The notes: generated from the letters alone by a model not told the origin. 64,000 nt of DNA from Pseudomonas sp. W4I3 (GCF_030816195.1 NZ_JAUSXS010000001.1:5789501-5853500); one strand, 5' to 3'; counted from the stretch's first letter, positions 26,286-37,181 are shown. Numbers and translations are program-made.

Positions 26286-26774
26286 ATGAAACGGATCCTT
26301 CTTGGTACTCTCTTCACCGTCGTCTCCCTCAATGCAATGGCAGAAGCACCAGGTGGCCCGAACTGCGGTTGGGGCAACATGTTGTTCGAAGGCCAGCGCG
26401 GTACTCCGGCCCACTTCCTTGCCTCCACCACCAACGGCACCTCAGGTAACGCCACCTTCGGCATGACCTCGGGCACCAACGGTTGCAGCACCAACAGCGC
26501 GCTGAGCTACGGCGGCAAGTCGTGGATTGCCATGAATGGCATGATGAACGAGCTGTCCGAAGACATGGCCAAGGGTAACGGCGAAGCGCTGACCACCTAC
26601 GCCGTGGTACTGGGCGTGGCACCGGAAGATCGCGAGCACTTCGCGGCCGTGACCCACGAGCACTTCCAGCAGATCTTCAGCAAGGCTGACGTGACCGCTG
26701 ACGACGTGCACAACAACACCATTGCCGTACTGAAAAGTGATGCCCGTCTGGCGAAATACGCTACCCAGGCTTAA
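26286..26774 (+). CDS. DUF3015 family periplasmic protein
   Basis: A 162-residue protein with a clear signal peptide (cleavage after AMA). The mature start PGGPNCGWGNMLFEGQ, FGMTSGTNGC and the Leu/His-rich C-terminus are typical of DUF3015. Two cysteines may form a disulphide. Function unknown. A strong terminator follows. Confidence 0.88.
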   Translation: MKRILLGTLFTVVSLNAMAEAPGGPNCGWGNMLFEGQRGTPAHFLASTTNGTSGNATFGMTSGTNGCSTNSALSYGGKSWIAMNGMMNELSEDMAKGNGEALTTYAVVLGVAPEDREHFAAVTHEHFQQIFSKADVTADDVHNNTIAVLKSDARLAKYATQA

Positions 26775-26783
26775 GCTCGACCT

Positions 26784-26818
26784 GCCCGCGTCTCTTGAGG
26801 CGCGGGCTTTATTTTTTT
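26784..26818 (+). terminator. Rho-independent terminator after DUF3015 gene
   Basis: A stem GCCCGCG...CGCGGGC (26784-26790/26801-26807) is followed by a T-rich tract to 26818. Confidence 0.88.
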
Positions 26819-26866
26819 GACCTGTCCCCCTTGGGTCTTTTTTTCAGTCCGACTTAAGTAGCCCCC

Positions 26867-28720
26867 ATGCTCAAACGCCTCGCTTGCCTGGCTCTCTTCG
26901 CCTGCGCCCCGCTGCATGCGGCACCGCACCTCGACGATCAACGTTTGCAGCAACTGGCCAATGACCCTTTCTGGTTATCCCTGGGCCATTACGAAGCCGG
27001 CAAGATCAAGGGCTGGCGCAGCTATGTCAGCGACAAGAAGTTTTTCCTCGCCGCCGATGGCGCGCACCATCCGGACGCCGAACTCAAGGCCACCGTGCAG
27101 GCGTTGTACGCACCGGCCAGCCTGGGTGAAAAGCACGCCCAATGTGTGTACCCCGCCCGCACCCGCTGGCTCAAGGACCAGTTGCAGTTGAACGACCTGC
27201 CGGCGGTGGACTGCAAGGAATTCAAGCAGTGGTTCAGCGACGTCGCGCCCCACAGCGCGGTGATGATTTTCCCGGCGGCGTACCTCAACAGCCCGTCTTC
27301 GATGTTCGGCCACACCTTGCTGCGCATCGACCAGGCCGACGTGCAAAGTAACAACACCGCGCTGCTCAGCTACGCGATCAACTTCGGCGCCTACATCGAA
27401 GGTTCGGACAACAGCATTCTGTATGCCTGGAAGGGCCTGATGGGCGGCTACCCCGGCCTGTTCGCCCTGGTGCCCTACCAGGAAAAACTCTCAGAGTACC
27501 GCAGCCTGGAAAACCGTGACCTGTGGGAATACCGCCTGAACCTCACCGAAGTCGAGACCAAGCGCATGGTCGAGCACGTGTGGGAACTCAAGCAGATCCA
27601 GTTCGACTATTTCTTCTTCGATGAAAACTGCTCCTACCGCCTGCTCGAACTGCTGCAAGTGGCGCGCCCCGGCCTGCGCCTGACCGAACAGTTCCCGCTG
27701 ACCGCAATCCCCACCGATACCGTCAAGGCCGTGAAAGACGCGGGCCTGGTAGAGAAAATCGACTATCGCCCCTCCCGTGAGCGCGAACTGCTCGAGCGTG
27801 CCAAACCGCTGGATGGCGATGAGCAACAATGGGTGCTGAGCATCAGCGACGACCAGAAGCAGCTGCAGGCGCCGGCCTTCAAAGCCCTGCCCCGCGAGCG
27901 TCAGGCGCTGATCATCGATGCCGCCTATCGCCTCGGCCGCTACCGCGCCAACGGCCTGGAACGCGACACCGAACGCTCCCAGCGCAGCTTTGAACTGCTG
28001 CGCGCGATCAACCAGAACCCTGCGCCAGACCTGAAGATCACCCCGCCCGGCCTGCCGGAAAACGGTCACGAGTCGCGCACCTGGCAGGCCGGCATCGGTA
28101 CCCGTGGCGACAAAGCCTTCGGCGAATACGGCCTGCGCATGGCCTACCACGACCTCAACGACAACGCCGAGGGCTTCCCCCTTGGCGCGCAAATCGAGAT
28201 CCTGCAGATGAAACTGCGCCAGTACGAAGGCAACCACTGGCAACTGCAGCAACTGGATCTGGCCACCATCCGTTCCCTGACCCCGCGCAACGCCTTGCTG
28301 CAGCCCTGGTCCTGGCAAGTCACCGGCGGCCTGGAGCGCGTACCGGGCAAACACGACGACGAAACCCTCGTCGCGCACGTCAACGGCGGCGCCGGCGGCA
28401 CCTGGCAGTTGAGCGACGACATGCTCGGCTTCGCCCTCGGCACCGTGCGTGTGGAACACAACAATGACTTCAGCGAAGCCATCTCCCCCGCGGCCGGGTT
28501 CAACACCGGCGTGTTGTGGAAAAACCCGCTGGGCAACCTGAGCCTGGAAGCCAAGGGGGATTTCTTCACCAATGGCGAAGTACGGCGCAGCATCAGCCTG
28601 AACCAGCAGTGGGAACTGTCGCGCAACCTGGGCCTGCGCTTGAGCGCCCAGCGCGAATACAGTCACTTGTCGACGCCAGTGAATGAAGTGATGCTCGAAG
28701 TGAAGTGGTATCACTACTGA
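26867..28720 (+). CDS. DUF4105 / Lnb N-terminal-like periplasmic protein
   Basis: A 617-residue protein with a signal peptide (cleavage near LHA-APH). The conserved block SSMFGHTLLRID with a later DENCSYRLLELL gives the His and Cys/Asn elements of DUF4105 (Lnb-type) domains, a papain-like fold. The C-terminal ~220 residues look like outer-membrane beta strands (LRMAYHDLND...LEVKWYHY, ending in an aromatic residue). In Enterococcus Lnb makes lyso-form lipoproteins; whether this protein does is unknown. Confidence 0.8.
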   Translation: MLKRLACLALFACAPLHAAPHLDDQRLQQLANDPFWLSLGHYEAGKIKGWRSYVSDKKFFLAADGAHHPDAELKATVQALYAPASLGEKHAQCVYPARTRWLKDQLQLNDLPAVDCKEFKQWFSDVAPHSAVMIFPAAYLNSPSSMFGHTLLRIDQADVQSNNTALLSYAINFGAYIEGSDNSILYAWKGLMGGYPGLFALVPYQEKLSEYRSLENRDLWEYRLNLTEVETKRMVEHVWELKQIQFDYFFFDENCSYRLLELLQVARPGLRLTEQFPLTAIPTDTVKAVKDAGLVEKIDYRPSRERELLERAKPLDGDEQQWVLSISDDQKQLQAPAFKALPRERQALIIDAAYRLGRYRANGLERDTERSQRSFELLRAINQNPAPDLKITPPGLPENGHESRTWQAGIGTRGDKAFGEYGLRMAYHDLNDNAEGFPLGAQIEILQMKLRQYEGNHWQLQQLDLATIRSLTPRNALLQPWSWQVTGGLERVPGKHDDETLVAHVNGGAGGTWQLSDDMLGFALGTVRVEHNNDFSEAISPAAGFNTGVLWKNPLGNLSLEAKGDFFTNGEVRRSISLNQQWELSRNLGLRLSAQREYSHLSTPVNEVMLEVKWYHY

Positions 28721-28741
28721 TTCAAGCCGGACAAACATCAA

Positions 28742-28835
28742 AATGTGGGAGGGGGCTTGCTCCCGATAGCGGTGAACCAGCCACCCGATGCAGTGACTGA
28801 CACTCAGCCATCGGGGGCAAGCCCCCTCCCACATT
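28742..28835. repeat. REPIN, family 1
   Basis: An inverted pair of REP units (AATGTGGGAGGG... and its mirror) just after the DUF4105 gene. Confidence 0.85.
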
Positions 28836-28887
28836 GGGTTCTCGTATAGCCAAGTAAGCTGTATCGCCTGCCAGGAGCATCATTAAC

Positions 28888-29187
28888 ATGGCCGTTAACT
28901 GCACAAGCCTCGAAGAAATCCGAACCCACATCGACAGCCTCGACCAGCAAATCGTCACCCTGCTGGCAGAGCGCGGACGCTACGTATCTCAAGCGGCACG
29001 CTTCAAAAAAGACGCTGATGGCGTCAAGGCACCGCAACGAGTCGAGCAAGTCATCGCCAAGGTGCGGGAGATATCCCAAACGGTGGGCGCCAATCCTGAG
29101 GTCACCGAACCGGTGTATCGCGCGATGATTGCAGCGTTTATCCAGCAGGAGTTAGCGGAGCATGCCGCCCTGGGAGAAATACGCTAA
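28888..29187 (+). CDS. Chorismate mutase (AroQ class)
   Basis: A 99-residue all-helical protein. The pattern LEEIRTHIDSLDQQIVTLLAERGRYV and KAPQRVEQVIAKVRE matches monofunctional AroQ/PchB-type chorismate mutases, with the catalytic Arg and Lys present in the first helix and the loop (ARFKKD). It converts chorismate to prephenate or acts as an isochorismate lyase relative; it has no pchA partner here, so the mutase role is preferred. Confidence 0.82.
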   Translation: MAVNCTSLEEIRTHIDSLDQQIVTLLAERGRYVSQAARFKKDADGVKAPQRVEQVIAKVREISQTVGANPEVTEPVYRAMIAAFIQQELAEHAALGEIR

Positions 29188-29403
29188 GCGTTACCAAAAT
29201 TCTTCACCTGCACAGAAAATCCTCAAAAAGCTCCAGGTCTCTGATTTTTAAGTAGAAAATTTTGGAAGGTTTTTGAGCTTTTTTGACTAACTGAAAACTT
29301 GCTCTGCCTAAGCCTCGCTTTATGAGGATATGTAACTAGTCTCGGGTAGCAATCATATTGCCACCACGTCTATACACGGACCCGAATAGGTAAGAGGCTC
29401 ACT
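29188..29403. other. AT-rich upstream region of the nuclease gene
   Basis: A 216-base AT-rich stretch without a gene; it probably holds the promoter of the HsdR-N-type gene. Its composition differs from the surrounding core DNA. Confidence 0.4.
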
Positions 29404-30489
29404 ATGGATTTTTTTGAAAAGCTCACCAGCCTGGCCGCAAAGGTTAGGTTGCAAGGCCCTGCCATTCAAACAGAAGAGGCCACAAAAAATGCCTTTGTAA
29501 TGCCTTTTATCAACACAGTGCTTGGCTACGACGTATTTGATCCGCAGGAAGTGACGCCTGAGTTTGTCTGCGATGTCGGGACAAAAAAAGGCGAAAAAAT
29601 CGACTATGCCATTATGAAAAATGGCGAGGTTCAAATACTCATCGAATGCAAAAAAATCGGTGAATCATTGAGTATTAACCACGCGTCGCAGCTTTTTCGT
29701 TACTTCCATGTCACAAGCGCGAGAATTTCAATTCTCACCAACGGCCAGGTTTATCGGTTTTTTACAGATCTTGATGCGCCCAATAAAATGGATGAGAAAC
29801 CGTTCTTAGAACTGGACTTGCTGGATATTGATGAATACTCCGTGCCGGAGTTGATAAAACTCACTAAGTCTGCATTCGACGTCGACTCGATCATCAACGC
29901 TGCGGGTGAACTGAAATACGTAAGTCAACTCAAAAAAATTATCGGCGCCCAGGTAAGCAAACCAGAAGACGACTTCGTGAAATTTTTCGCATCGCGTGTT
30001 TACGAAGGAGTGATCACACAAAAAGTACGTGATCAGTTTTTCGAATTGACACGAAAAGCGTTGGCTCAATTTCTGAATGATCAAATCAATGATCGACTCA
30101 AATCAGCGATGAGCGGTGCAATTCAGCCGACAGTTGCTTCCTTGACTGCTGCAAATAGCGTGAGCACAGATAGCCCTGATCGTGACGAGTCAGAAGATAA
30201 GATTTTGACAACGCTTGAAGAGTTAGAGGGTTATCACATTGTCCGTGCTGTCGTCCGCTCCGTTGTCGATGCCAAACGAATCGTTCAGCGAGATACCCAG
30301 AGCTATTTTGGGATATTACTGGATGACAACAATCGTAAGCCCATTTGCCGACTCCACTTCAATCGCAGCCAAAAATATCTTGGGATATTTGATGAGGACA
30401 AGAATGAAACCCGACATGCGATTTCAACCATCGATGAAATTTACGAATATGCAGATCAACTGAAAAAGACAGTGGGCTATTACGCCTGA
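29404..30489 (+). CDS. Solitary HsdR-N-type restriction endonuclease-like protein
   Basis: A 361-residue AT-rich gene. The N-terminal ~180 residues carry a PD-(D/E)xK nuclease pattern: EKIDYAIMKNGEVQILIECKK (Asp, then Glu-Cys-Lys), as in type I restriction enzyme R-subunit N-domains. No helicase motifs follow; the C-terminus has a variable linker (SVSTDSPDRDESED) and a small domain with YFGILLDDNNRKP. No methylase or specificity gene is next to it. Such stand-alone proteins are often annotated as type I restriction enzyme; a defence role is plausible but unproven. Confidence 0.75.
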   Translation: MDFFEKLTSLAAKVRLQGPAIQTEEATKNAFVMPFINTVLGYDVFDPQEVTPEFVCDVGTKKGEKIDYAIMKNGEVQILIECKKIGESLSINHASQLFRYFHVTSARISILTNGQVYRFFTDLDAPNKMDEKPFLELDLLDIDEYSVPELIKLTKSAFDVDSIINAAGELKYVSQLKKIIGAQVSKPEDDFVKFFASRVYEGVITQKVRDQFFELTRKALAQFLNDQINDRLKSAMSGAIQPTVASLTAANSVSTDSPDRDESEDKILTTLEELEGYHIVRAVVRSVVDAKRIVQRDTQSYFGILLDDNNRKPICRLHFNRSQKYLGIFDEDKNETRHAISTIDEIYEYADQLKKTVGYYA

Positions 30490-30526
30490 GTGCTACATCT
30501 AGAACCCGAAACATCGATAGTTTCGT

Positions 30527-30551
30527 GGCGAGCGGGCTTGCCCCGCTCGCC
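30527..30551. terminator. REP-like hairpin between convergent genes
   Basis: A perfect 10-bp stem GGCGAGCGGG/CCCGCTCGCC with a short loop, followed by A6 on the plus strand (T6 when read from the minus strand), so it can terminate the minus-strand DUF3077 gene. Confidence 0.65.
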
Positions 30552-30568
30552 AAAAAAGCTATATCCGC

Positions 30569-30859
30569 TTACGTTGAGGGCGTCATCGCTTGGGTCAGGT
30601 CATCCACCACGGCCTTGCCCATCTCACACAGATAATGTGCAGCCCATGCGTATTGTTCGCCGCGCACATCCATGGCGGCTTCCATTGCGAGCTTCTTGGA
30701 GTAGTAAAGCAGGGTAGAGGCATGTTCCAGGGCTTGCTCAATCGGCATGCCTGAATTAACGCGGAACAGTGGCTTTTCGTTTTCGCCGTAATCGCCAAAC
30801 GTGACAACACCGAGGGTGGTGATCGTGGACAGGGGGGGATCGGGGACGACCTTGCTCAT
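30569..30859 (-). CDS. DUF3077 family small protein
   Basis: A 96-residue protein from the ATG at 30859 (MSKVVPDPPLST). The core LFRVNSGMPIEQALEHASTLLYYSKKLAMEAA...WAAHYLCEMGKAVV is the DUF3077 pattern, a helical Pseudomonas family of unknown function. It is close in style to the 17492-17749 protein. Monocistronic. Confidence 0.8.
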   Translation of the reverse strand: MSKVVPDPPLSTITTLGVVTFGDYGENEKPLFRVNSGMPIEQALEHASTLLYYSKKLAMEAAMDVRGEQYAWAAHYLCEMGKAVVDDLTQAMTPST

Positions 30860-30892
30860 GATGATTGCTCTCTGCAGAAGTAGAGCCGCCAC

Positions 30893-31449
30893 ATCACATC
30901 GCTAAACATGAAGAGGGTGGCAGCTGTGTGCAGGTTAGCGATCCGGGCCAGGAGCACCCCGGGTAGACTCGAAGGTCTCCAGCACACAGCCACCATAAAA
31001 CGTTAAAAGCAGGCAAAAGCCGACTGATAGTGTTGGAAGCGGTGACACGCCTGAAACCCGGATCGCTAAACCCGATCGCTGATGTGCAGCGACCCAGGGA
31101 GGCTAGTGACTCAAACAGTACGGCGCAATAGGCCAGAGATTCTCTAGGAATCGTCCTGCAATTTAAAGGGAATCGTCGTTGATGGCCCTTTAACCAACTC
31201 CTTTCACACCTCCTGAACAATAGATCGTTCCCACGCTCCCGCGTGGGAATGCAGCCCGTGACGCTCCGCGTCACCCGTGCGCAGTAATCGAAACTTGCAG
31301 CGGTTGGCGGGACGCGGAGCGTCCCAAGAGGCATTTCCACGCAGGGCGTGGGAACGATGAAACTTACTTCTCACAGCCCTTTCACACCGCCTCGACAAAT
31401 CCCTGACTAGACTTTCTCCATCAGCCGTAAATCGGCCAGGGAGTTCGCC
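30893..31449. other. Intergenic region with a REPIN
   Basis: No supported gene; frames on both strands overlie the REPIN at 31224-31358. The 31025-31200 part shows nothing recognisable. Confidence 0.45.
31224..31358. repeat. REPIN, family 3 (ATCGTTCCCACGC)
   Basis: Long inverted repeat: ATCGTTCCCACGC at 31224-31236 and its mirror at 31346-31358, with inner repeats GCGTCCCGC-like. A half-site recurs near 31828-31842. Confidence 0.8.
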
Positions 31450-31806
31450 ATGTGGCGGTATGCGGTCATGCTGTGTGCAGTGGTTGGGCTGTTGGGCTGC
31501 CAGACAACCCATCAGGATTTGCTGGCCAAGGGTTATCCGCCGGCCTTTGCCGATGGCTTTGACGACGGTTGCAGCAGTGGTCGCCAGGCTGCCGGGGTGA
31601 TCACGGGAGAGTTTCGCAAGAACGTTGCGCGCTATCTGAAAGACCGGCAATACGCCGAAGGCTGGGAAGACGGTTTCCGCCAGTGCAAGGCCATGCGTGA
31701 GAACGAGGAGCTGCGCGACTATCAGGACCGCCGCCGGGACGACCGCGAGCATGAATGGCAGCAGGAAAAAGATCGGGATGCGGCCAAAGCCTATCGCTCG
31801 CAATAG
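31450..31806 (+). CDS. Small predicted lipoprotein
   Basis: A 118-residue protein with signal peptide and lipobox GLLGC (Cys ~17). The mature part has two related motifs, FADGFDDGCSSGRQ and YAEGWEDGFRQCK, and ends in a long charged helix (DYQDRRRDDREHEWQQEK). No family recognised. The charged tail may be an adaptor or periplasmic coil. Confidence 0.72.
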   Translation: MWRYAVMLCAVVGLLGCQTTHQDLLAKGYPPAFADGFDDGCSSGRQAAGVITGEFRKNVARYLKDRQYAEGWEDGFRQCKAMRENEELRDYQDRRRDDREHEWQQEKDRDAAKAYRSQ

Positions 31807-31883
31807 CTCGCTTTTGTGTTGGAAGCGGAGCGTGGGAACGATCGTGCGGTGGACATGGCCCAAACTCCATTGAGGAGAATGTC

Positions 31884-32381
31884 ATGAGCCGAGCTTTTGT
31901 GAATGAAGATAACGCCGCCGCCCAGGCTGATCAGCCGGTGGAGCGTCAGGTCAGTGAGCAGCCAAATCGCTTGACCACCCAGGGTCTAGCGCTGTTGCAG
32001 GCCAAGGTGGGGCAGTTGCAACTGGAACACAGCAAAGAATCCGCTAAAGGCGAACAGGCTGACAAACAACGCCTGGCCGACCTTGAGCGGGACTTGCGTT
32101 ACTTCAACCAGAGGGTGCAGAGCGCCCAGGTCGTGGCGCCGGCGACTTCCACCGACAGGGTGCAGATCGGCAGTTGGGTGACCTTCGCCAATGAACAGGA
32201 CGAACAGCAGCGCATCCAGTTGGTCGGCGAAGACCAGGCCGACGCCAACGCGGGCTTGATCAACTGGGGTTCGCCCCTGGGCCGCGCGTTGCTGGGCGCC
32301 CAGGTGGGTGACGAGGTGCTGTGGAAGCGCCCCGTCGGCGATCAGTTGATCGAAGTGCTGCGCATTGAGCCCCAGGGTTAA
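31884..32381 (+). CDS. GreA/GreB-family-like protein
   Basis: A 165-residue protein; ATG at 31884 with TGAGGAGA 6 bases upstream. The N-terminal half is a helical hairpin (LTTQGLALLQAKVGQLQ...LADLERDLRYFNQRVQSAQ) like the Gre coiled coil, and the C-terminal half (DRVQIGSWVTFANEQDEQQRIQLVGEDQAD...SPLGRALLGAQVGDEVLWKRP) is the GreA/GreB C-domain. The tip sequence differs from GreA/GreB acidic tips, so it may be a regulator of RNA polymerase rather than a cleavage factor. Confidence 0.82.
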   Translation: MSRAFVNEDNAAAQADQPVERQVSEQPNRLTTQGLALLQAKVGQLQLEHSKESAKGEQADKQRLADLERDLRYFNQRVQSAQVVAPATSTDRVQIGSWVTFANEQDEQQRIQLVGEDQADANAGLINWGSPLGRALLGAQVGDEVLWKRPVGDQLIEVLRIEPQG

Positions 32382-33715
32382 ACGATGCCCTGGGCCAGCA
32401 TTGCATCGGCGACTTTGACGAAGCCTGCGATGTTCGCGCCTTTCACGTAGTTGACTCGGCCGTTTTCTTCGCCGTAATGCACACAGGCGTGGTGGATCGA
32501 CTGCATGATGTTGTGCAGCTTGCTGTCCACCTCACCGGCGGTCCACAGCAGGCGCATGGCGTTCTGCGACATCTCCAGGCCACTCACGGCCACGCCGCCG
32601 GCATTGGAAGCCTTGCCCGGCGCAAACAGAATGCCCGCTTCGATAAAGATATCCACTGCCTCCAGGGTGGTCGGCATGTTGGCGCCTTCGGCCACACAGC
32701 GACAGCCATTGCGCAATAGGGCGCGGGCCGCGTCGGCGTCGAGTTCGTTCTGGGTGGCGCAGGGCAGCGCGATGTCGCAAGCCAGCTCCCACGGCGTTTT
32801 ACCTGGGCGAAACTCCAGGCCGAAACGCTCGGCCAGTTCGCTGATGCGGCCGCGCTGTACGTTTTTCAGCGCGAGCAGTGCCTCCCATTGCTCCTCGGTC
32901 AAACCGCTCTCGGCATACAGGGTGCCTTCGGAGTCCGACAGGGAAATCACCTTGCCACCCAGGTCCATCACTTTGCGCGCCGCGTACTGCGCCACGTTGC
33001 CTGAACCGGAAATCGCCACGCGCTTGCCTTCGACCCGCTGGCCGTCGCGCTTGAGCATTTCTTCGGCGAAGTACACACAGCCAAAACCGGTGGCTTCCGG
33101 GCGGATCAGGCTGCCGCCGTAGGTCATGCCCTTGCCGGTCAATACCGAGGTGAACTGATTGCTCAGGCGCTTGTACTGGCCGAACAGAAAGCCGATTTCA
33201 CGGGCGCCCACGCCGATATCGCCGGCCGGTACGTCCACGTCCGCACCGATGTGGCGGTACAGCTCGCTCATGAACGCCTGGCAGAAGCGCATCACTTCGG
33301 CGTCGCTCTTGCCCTTGGGGTCGAAGTCCGAGCCGCCCTTGCCGCCGCCCATGGGCAGCGAGGTCAGGGAGTTCTTGAAGGTCTGCTCGAAGGCGAGGAA
33401 TTTCAGCACGCCCAGGTTCACCGAAGGGTGGAAGCGCAAGCCGCCTTTGTAAGGGCCGATGGCACTGTTCATCTGGATGCGGAAACCGCGATTGACCTGG
33501 ACCTTGCCGTGGTCATCCACCCAAGACACCCGGAACGTAATTGCGCGTTCCGGCTCGCAGATGCGCTCCAGAATGCCCGAGGTCAGGTAGTGGGGATTGG
33601 CTTCAAGAAACGGCCACAGGCTGCGCAGAACTTCTTCTACGGCCTGGTGGAATTCCGGTTGGTCAGGGTCGCGTTTCTTGAGGCGGGCAAGGAAGGATTC
33701 GACGGATTCGTGCAT
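32378..33715 (-). CDS. gdhA: NADP-specific glutamate dehydrogenase
   Basis: A 445-residue hexameric-type GdhA. The ATG at 33715 (MHESVESFLARLKKRDP) is chosen over the upstream TTG. Conserved segments include PYKGGLRFHPSVNLGVLKFL (glutamate binding), PMGGGKGGSDFDPKGKS (catalytic Lys) and the Rossmann SGSGNVAQYAARK. It aminates 2-oxoglutarate to glutamate with NADPH. Convergent with the Gre-like gene with a 4-base overlap. Confidence 0.96.
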   Translation of the reverse strand: MHESVESFLARLKKRDPDQPEFHQAVEEVLRSLWPFLEANPHYLTSGILERICEPERAITFRVSWVDDHGKVQVNRGFRIQMNSAIGPYKGGLRFHPSVNLGVLKFLAFEQTFKNSLTSLPMGGGKGGSDFDPKGKSDAEVMRFCQAFMSELYRHIGADVDVPAGDIGVGAREIGFLFGQYKRLSNQFTSVLTGKGMTYGGSLIRPEATGFGCVYFAEEMLKRDGQRVEGKRVAISGSGNVAQYAARKVMDLGGKVISLSDSEGTLYAESGLTEEQWEALLALKNVQRGRISELAERFGLEFRPGKTPWELACDIALPCATQNELDADAARALLRNGCRCVAEGANMPTTLEAVDIFIEAGILFAPGKASNAGGVAVSGLEMSQNAMRLLWTAGEVDSKLHNIMQSIHHACVHYGEENGRVNYVKGANIAGFVKVADAMLAQGIV

Positions 33716-33900
33716 GAAAAGTCTCGGCAAAATGATTGTTGTTAAACAGAGATTGAGCCGGACTCTAACAATTCATTTCGCACCGGGACAGGGCAAAATG
33801 TCGCCTTTGTGAAATTAAATGGTGCATTAGGTATAAATAAAGCGGCTTTTTTGCCCCTGAATGGGGATTTCAGGCTGGGTTATGCACCAATAGTTAGATA

Positions 33901-33972
33901 GCCATCGGGGGCAAGCCCCCTCCCACATTGGAATGCATTTCAAAATGTGGGAGGGGGCTTGCCCCCGATGGC
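33901..33972. repeat. REPIN, family 1, opposite arrangement
   Basis: GCCATCGGGGGCAAGCCCCC... and its mirror ending CCGATGGC, with the REP heads facing out and a short 16-base spacer; compare the tail-out copies at 23462 and 28742. Confidence 0.85.
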
Positions 33973-34001
33973 TCCAACTCGGTCTCGATGAAAAAGCAGG
34001 C

Positions 34002-34027
34002 AAAAAAAACGGAGCCCGAAGGCTCCG
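34002..34027 (-). terminator. Rho-independent terminator of ettA
   Basis: On the minus strand, CGGAGCC/GGCTCCG with a TTCG loop is followed by a run of eight T (34009-34002). Confidence 0.88.
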
Positions 34028-34050
34028 CTCTTTCACACCACCAACCCGAA

Positions 34051-35715
<1,665 letters not shown>

Positions 35716-35816
35716 AATGGAGCCCTCTGAGTAACAGCCTGAACAAAGGCCTGCATTCTACGTCAAGATCACCCCGTGAACAGATGCAGACCGCTGACTG
35801 GCCCAGCCACCCTCCG

Positions 35817-36293
35817 TCAGAAGAGTCTCAGGGCCAGCATGTTCAACGTCATCTGGCTGTGCAACAGCATGACCAGCAGGATCGCGCAGGTGCACAGCGC
35901 CTGGCCCAGCACGCCAAGGTGGATGCGGCGCGCGGCGGGTTGCCACTGTTCGGTCTGCGCCTGCGTGCGCTCAAGAACCTCCCTGGCCGGGTCGCGCAGG
36001 CATTTTTCGAGCACCGAATCGAGTACGAACAGGCTGACGCTGAGCACAAACCATACTTCGAAGCTGCGGCGCCAGTCCAGGAGCCAGAACATCAGCACGC
36101 CGCTCAGGATCAGCCCCCAACCGGCGACGTTGTAAAAGCGATCCGTGAAGGTCAACCCCCTCAGCAGCAAGGGCTTGGTCAGCTCGTCGCACCGTTTGAG
36201 CTGCGCCGACAGCCAAGGGGCCACCAGCAACGGGCCGGTGGCCGCCACGGCCGCCAGTACATGGAAAATCCTCAACGCATCGTATTCGGTCAT
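35817..36293 (-). CDS. DUF2269 family membrane protein
   Basis: A 158-residue protein with four hydrophobic segments, ATG at 36293 (MTEYDALRIFHVLAAVAATG). DALRIFHVLAAV and SGVLMFWLLDWRRSFEVWF fit DUF2269-type predicted membrane proteins. Function unknown. Confidence 0.7.
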   Translation of the reverse strand: MTEYDALRIFHVLAAVAATGPLLVAPWLSAQLKRCDELTKPLLLRGLTFTDRFYNVAGWGLILSGVLMFWLLDWRRSFEVWFVLSVSLFVLDSVLEKCLRDPAREVLERTQAQTEQWQPAARRIHLGVLGQALCTCAILLVMLLHSQMTLNMLALRLF

Positions 36294-36396
36294 CGCCCGG
36301 GCCTCGTGGCACATAAAGACAGAGGCCTAGGCTAAGGCAGTCCTCGCTCGTCCAGAATGGTCCGGCAGGACATAAGAACGAACAGAACGGACATTT

Positions 36397-37179
36397 TCAG
36401 GCCAGGTGTTCCGCGCTGCCCTGCAAAGTACTGCGCACCTTGCCGGGACTGCTGCCAGTGACCCGGCGAAACCAATGGCCAAAGGAATCGCTTGAAGCAA
36501 ACCCCAGGTGTTGCGCCACGCGCTCATTGGTGTGCTCGACCATCAGTCCCCGATAAGCCTCCACCAGCAGCAGGCGATTGTGCCACTGGGTGTAGCACAA
36601 CCCGGTCTGCCGACGAAACAAACGGGTCAGGGTGCGCTCGGTAGCGCCAACCTCGCCGCCCCACTCCGCCAGGCTCTTGCGCATGCCCGGCCGGGCAATC
36701 AGTTGGTCGGTGACGCGCTTGAGCCGCAGGTCGCTGGGCAGCGGCAGGACCATGTCACTGGCTGGAATCGCGCTGATATCTTCAAATAGCAACTCCACGA
36801 TGCAGTTGCGCTGGGCGTCGGACAGTGGCCGCACGTTGTCTTCGGCGAGGCGCTCGCACAGGGCGATCATCAGCGAAGACGCATCGATGAGCTTGAGCTG
36901 GGGGGAAAAGTCCCTGGACCGCTCAGCCCCCAGATAGAGCACCGTGAGGTCTACCTGGGTGTCGGCGGCGCCGGCGTGCAGGGTCTGCGGCGGAATCCAC
37001 ACCGCCATACCCGCCTTGAGCAGCCAGCGTTGATCTGCGGTACTGCCCTGCAGCATGCCCTTTTTGACCAGGACGAATTGCCCGATGGGGTGTCGATGGG
37101 GTTCGCTTTCGTCGGCGTCCAGCTTGGTTATCTGGCGCTCGACGACCAGCGCAGCGTGGTGGGTCATTTCAACTTGCAT
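36397..37179 (-). CDS. AraC-family regulator of the biosynthetic operon
   Basis: A 260-residue AraC protein from the ATG at 37179, two bases after the MFS stop. Cupin-like N-terminal domain (HRHPIGQFVLVKKGMLQG...IPPQTLHAG) and C-terminal double HTH (SLAEWGGEVGATERTLTRLFRRQTG; NERVAQHLGFASSDSFGHWFRRVTG). It is the last gene of the six-gene operon, so it likely controls it, possibly sensing the product. The long open frame extending upstream is a frame coincidence within the MFS gene. Confidence 0.9.
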   Translation of the reverse strand: MQVEMTHHAALVVERQITKLDADESEPHRHPIGQFVLVKKGMLQGSTADQRWLLKAGMAVWIPPQTLHAGAADTQVDLTVLYLGAERSRDFSPQLKLIDASSLMIALCERLAEDNVRPLSDAQRNCIVELLFEDISAIPASDMVLPLPSDLRLKRVTDQLIARPGMRKSLAEWGGEVGATERTLTRLFRRQTGLCYTQWHNRLLLVEAYRGLMVEHTNERVAQHLGFASSDSFGHWFRRVTGSSPGKVRSTLQGSAEHLA

Positions 37180-37181
37180 TA

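Larger units (their letters stand above)
33731..34050. other. Intergenic region between gdhA and ettA
   Basis: Contains an AT-rich gdhA upstream region, a REPIN at 33901-33972 and the ettA terminator. No gene seen. Confidence 0.5.

Noticed and set aside
30894..31340. 148-residue minus-strand frame
   Set aside because: It overlies the REPIN at 31224-31358, with no SD or family resemblance.
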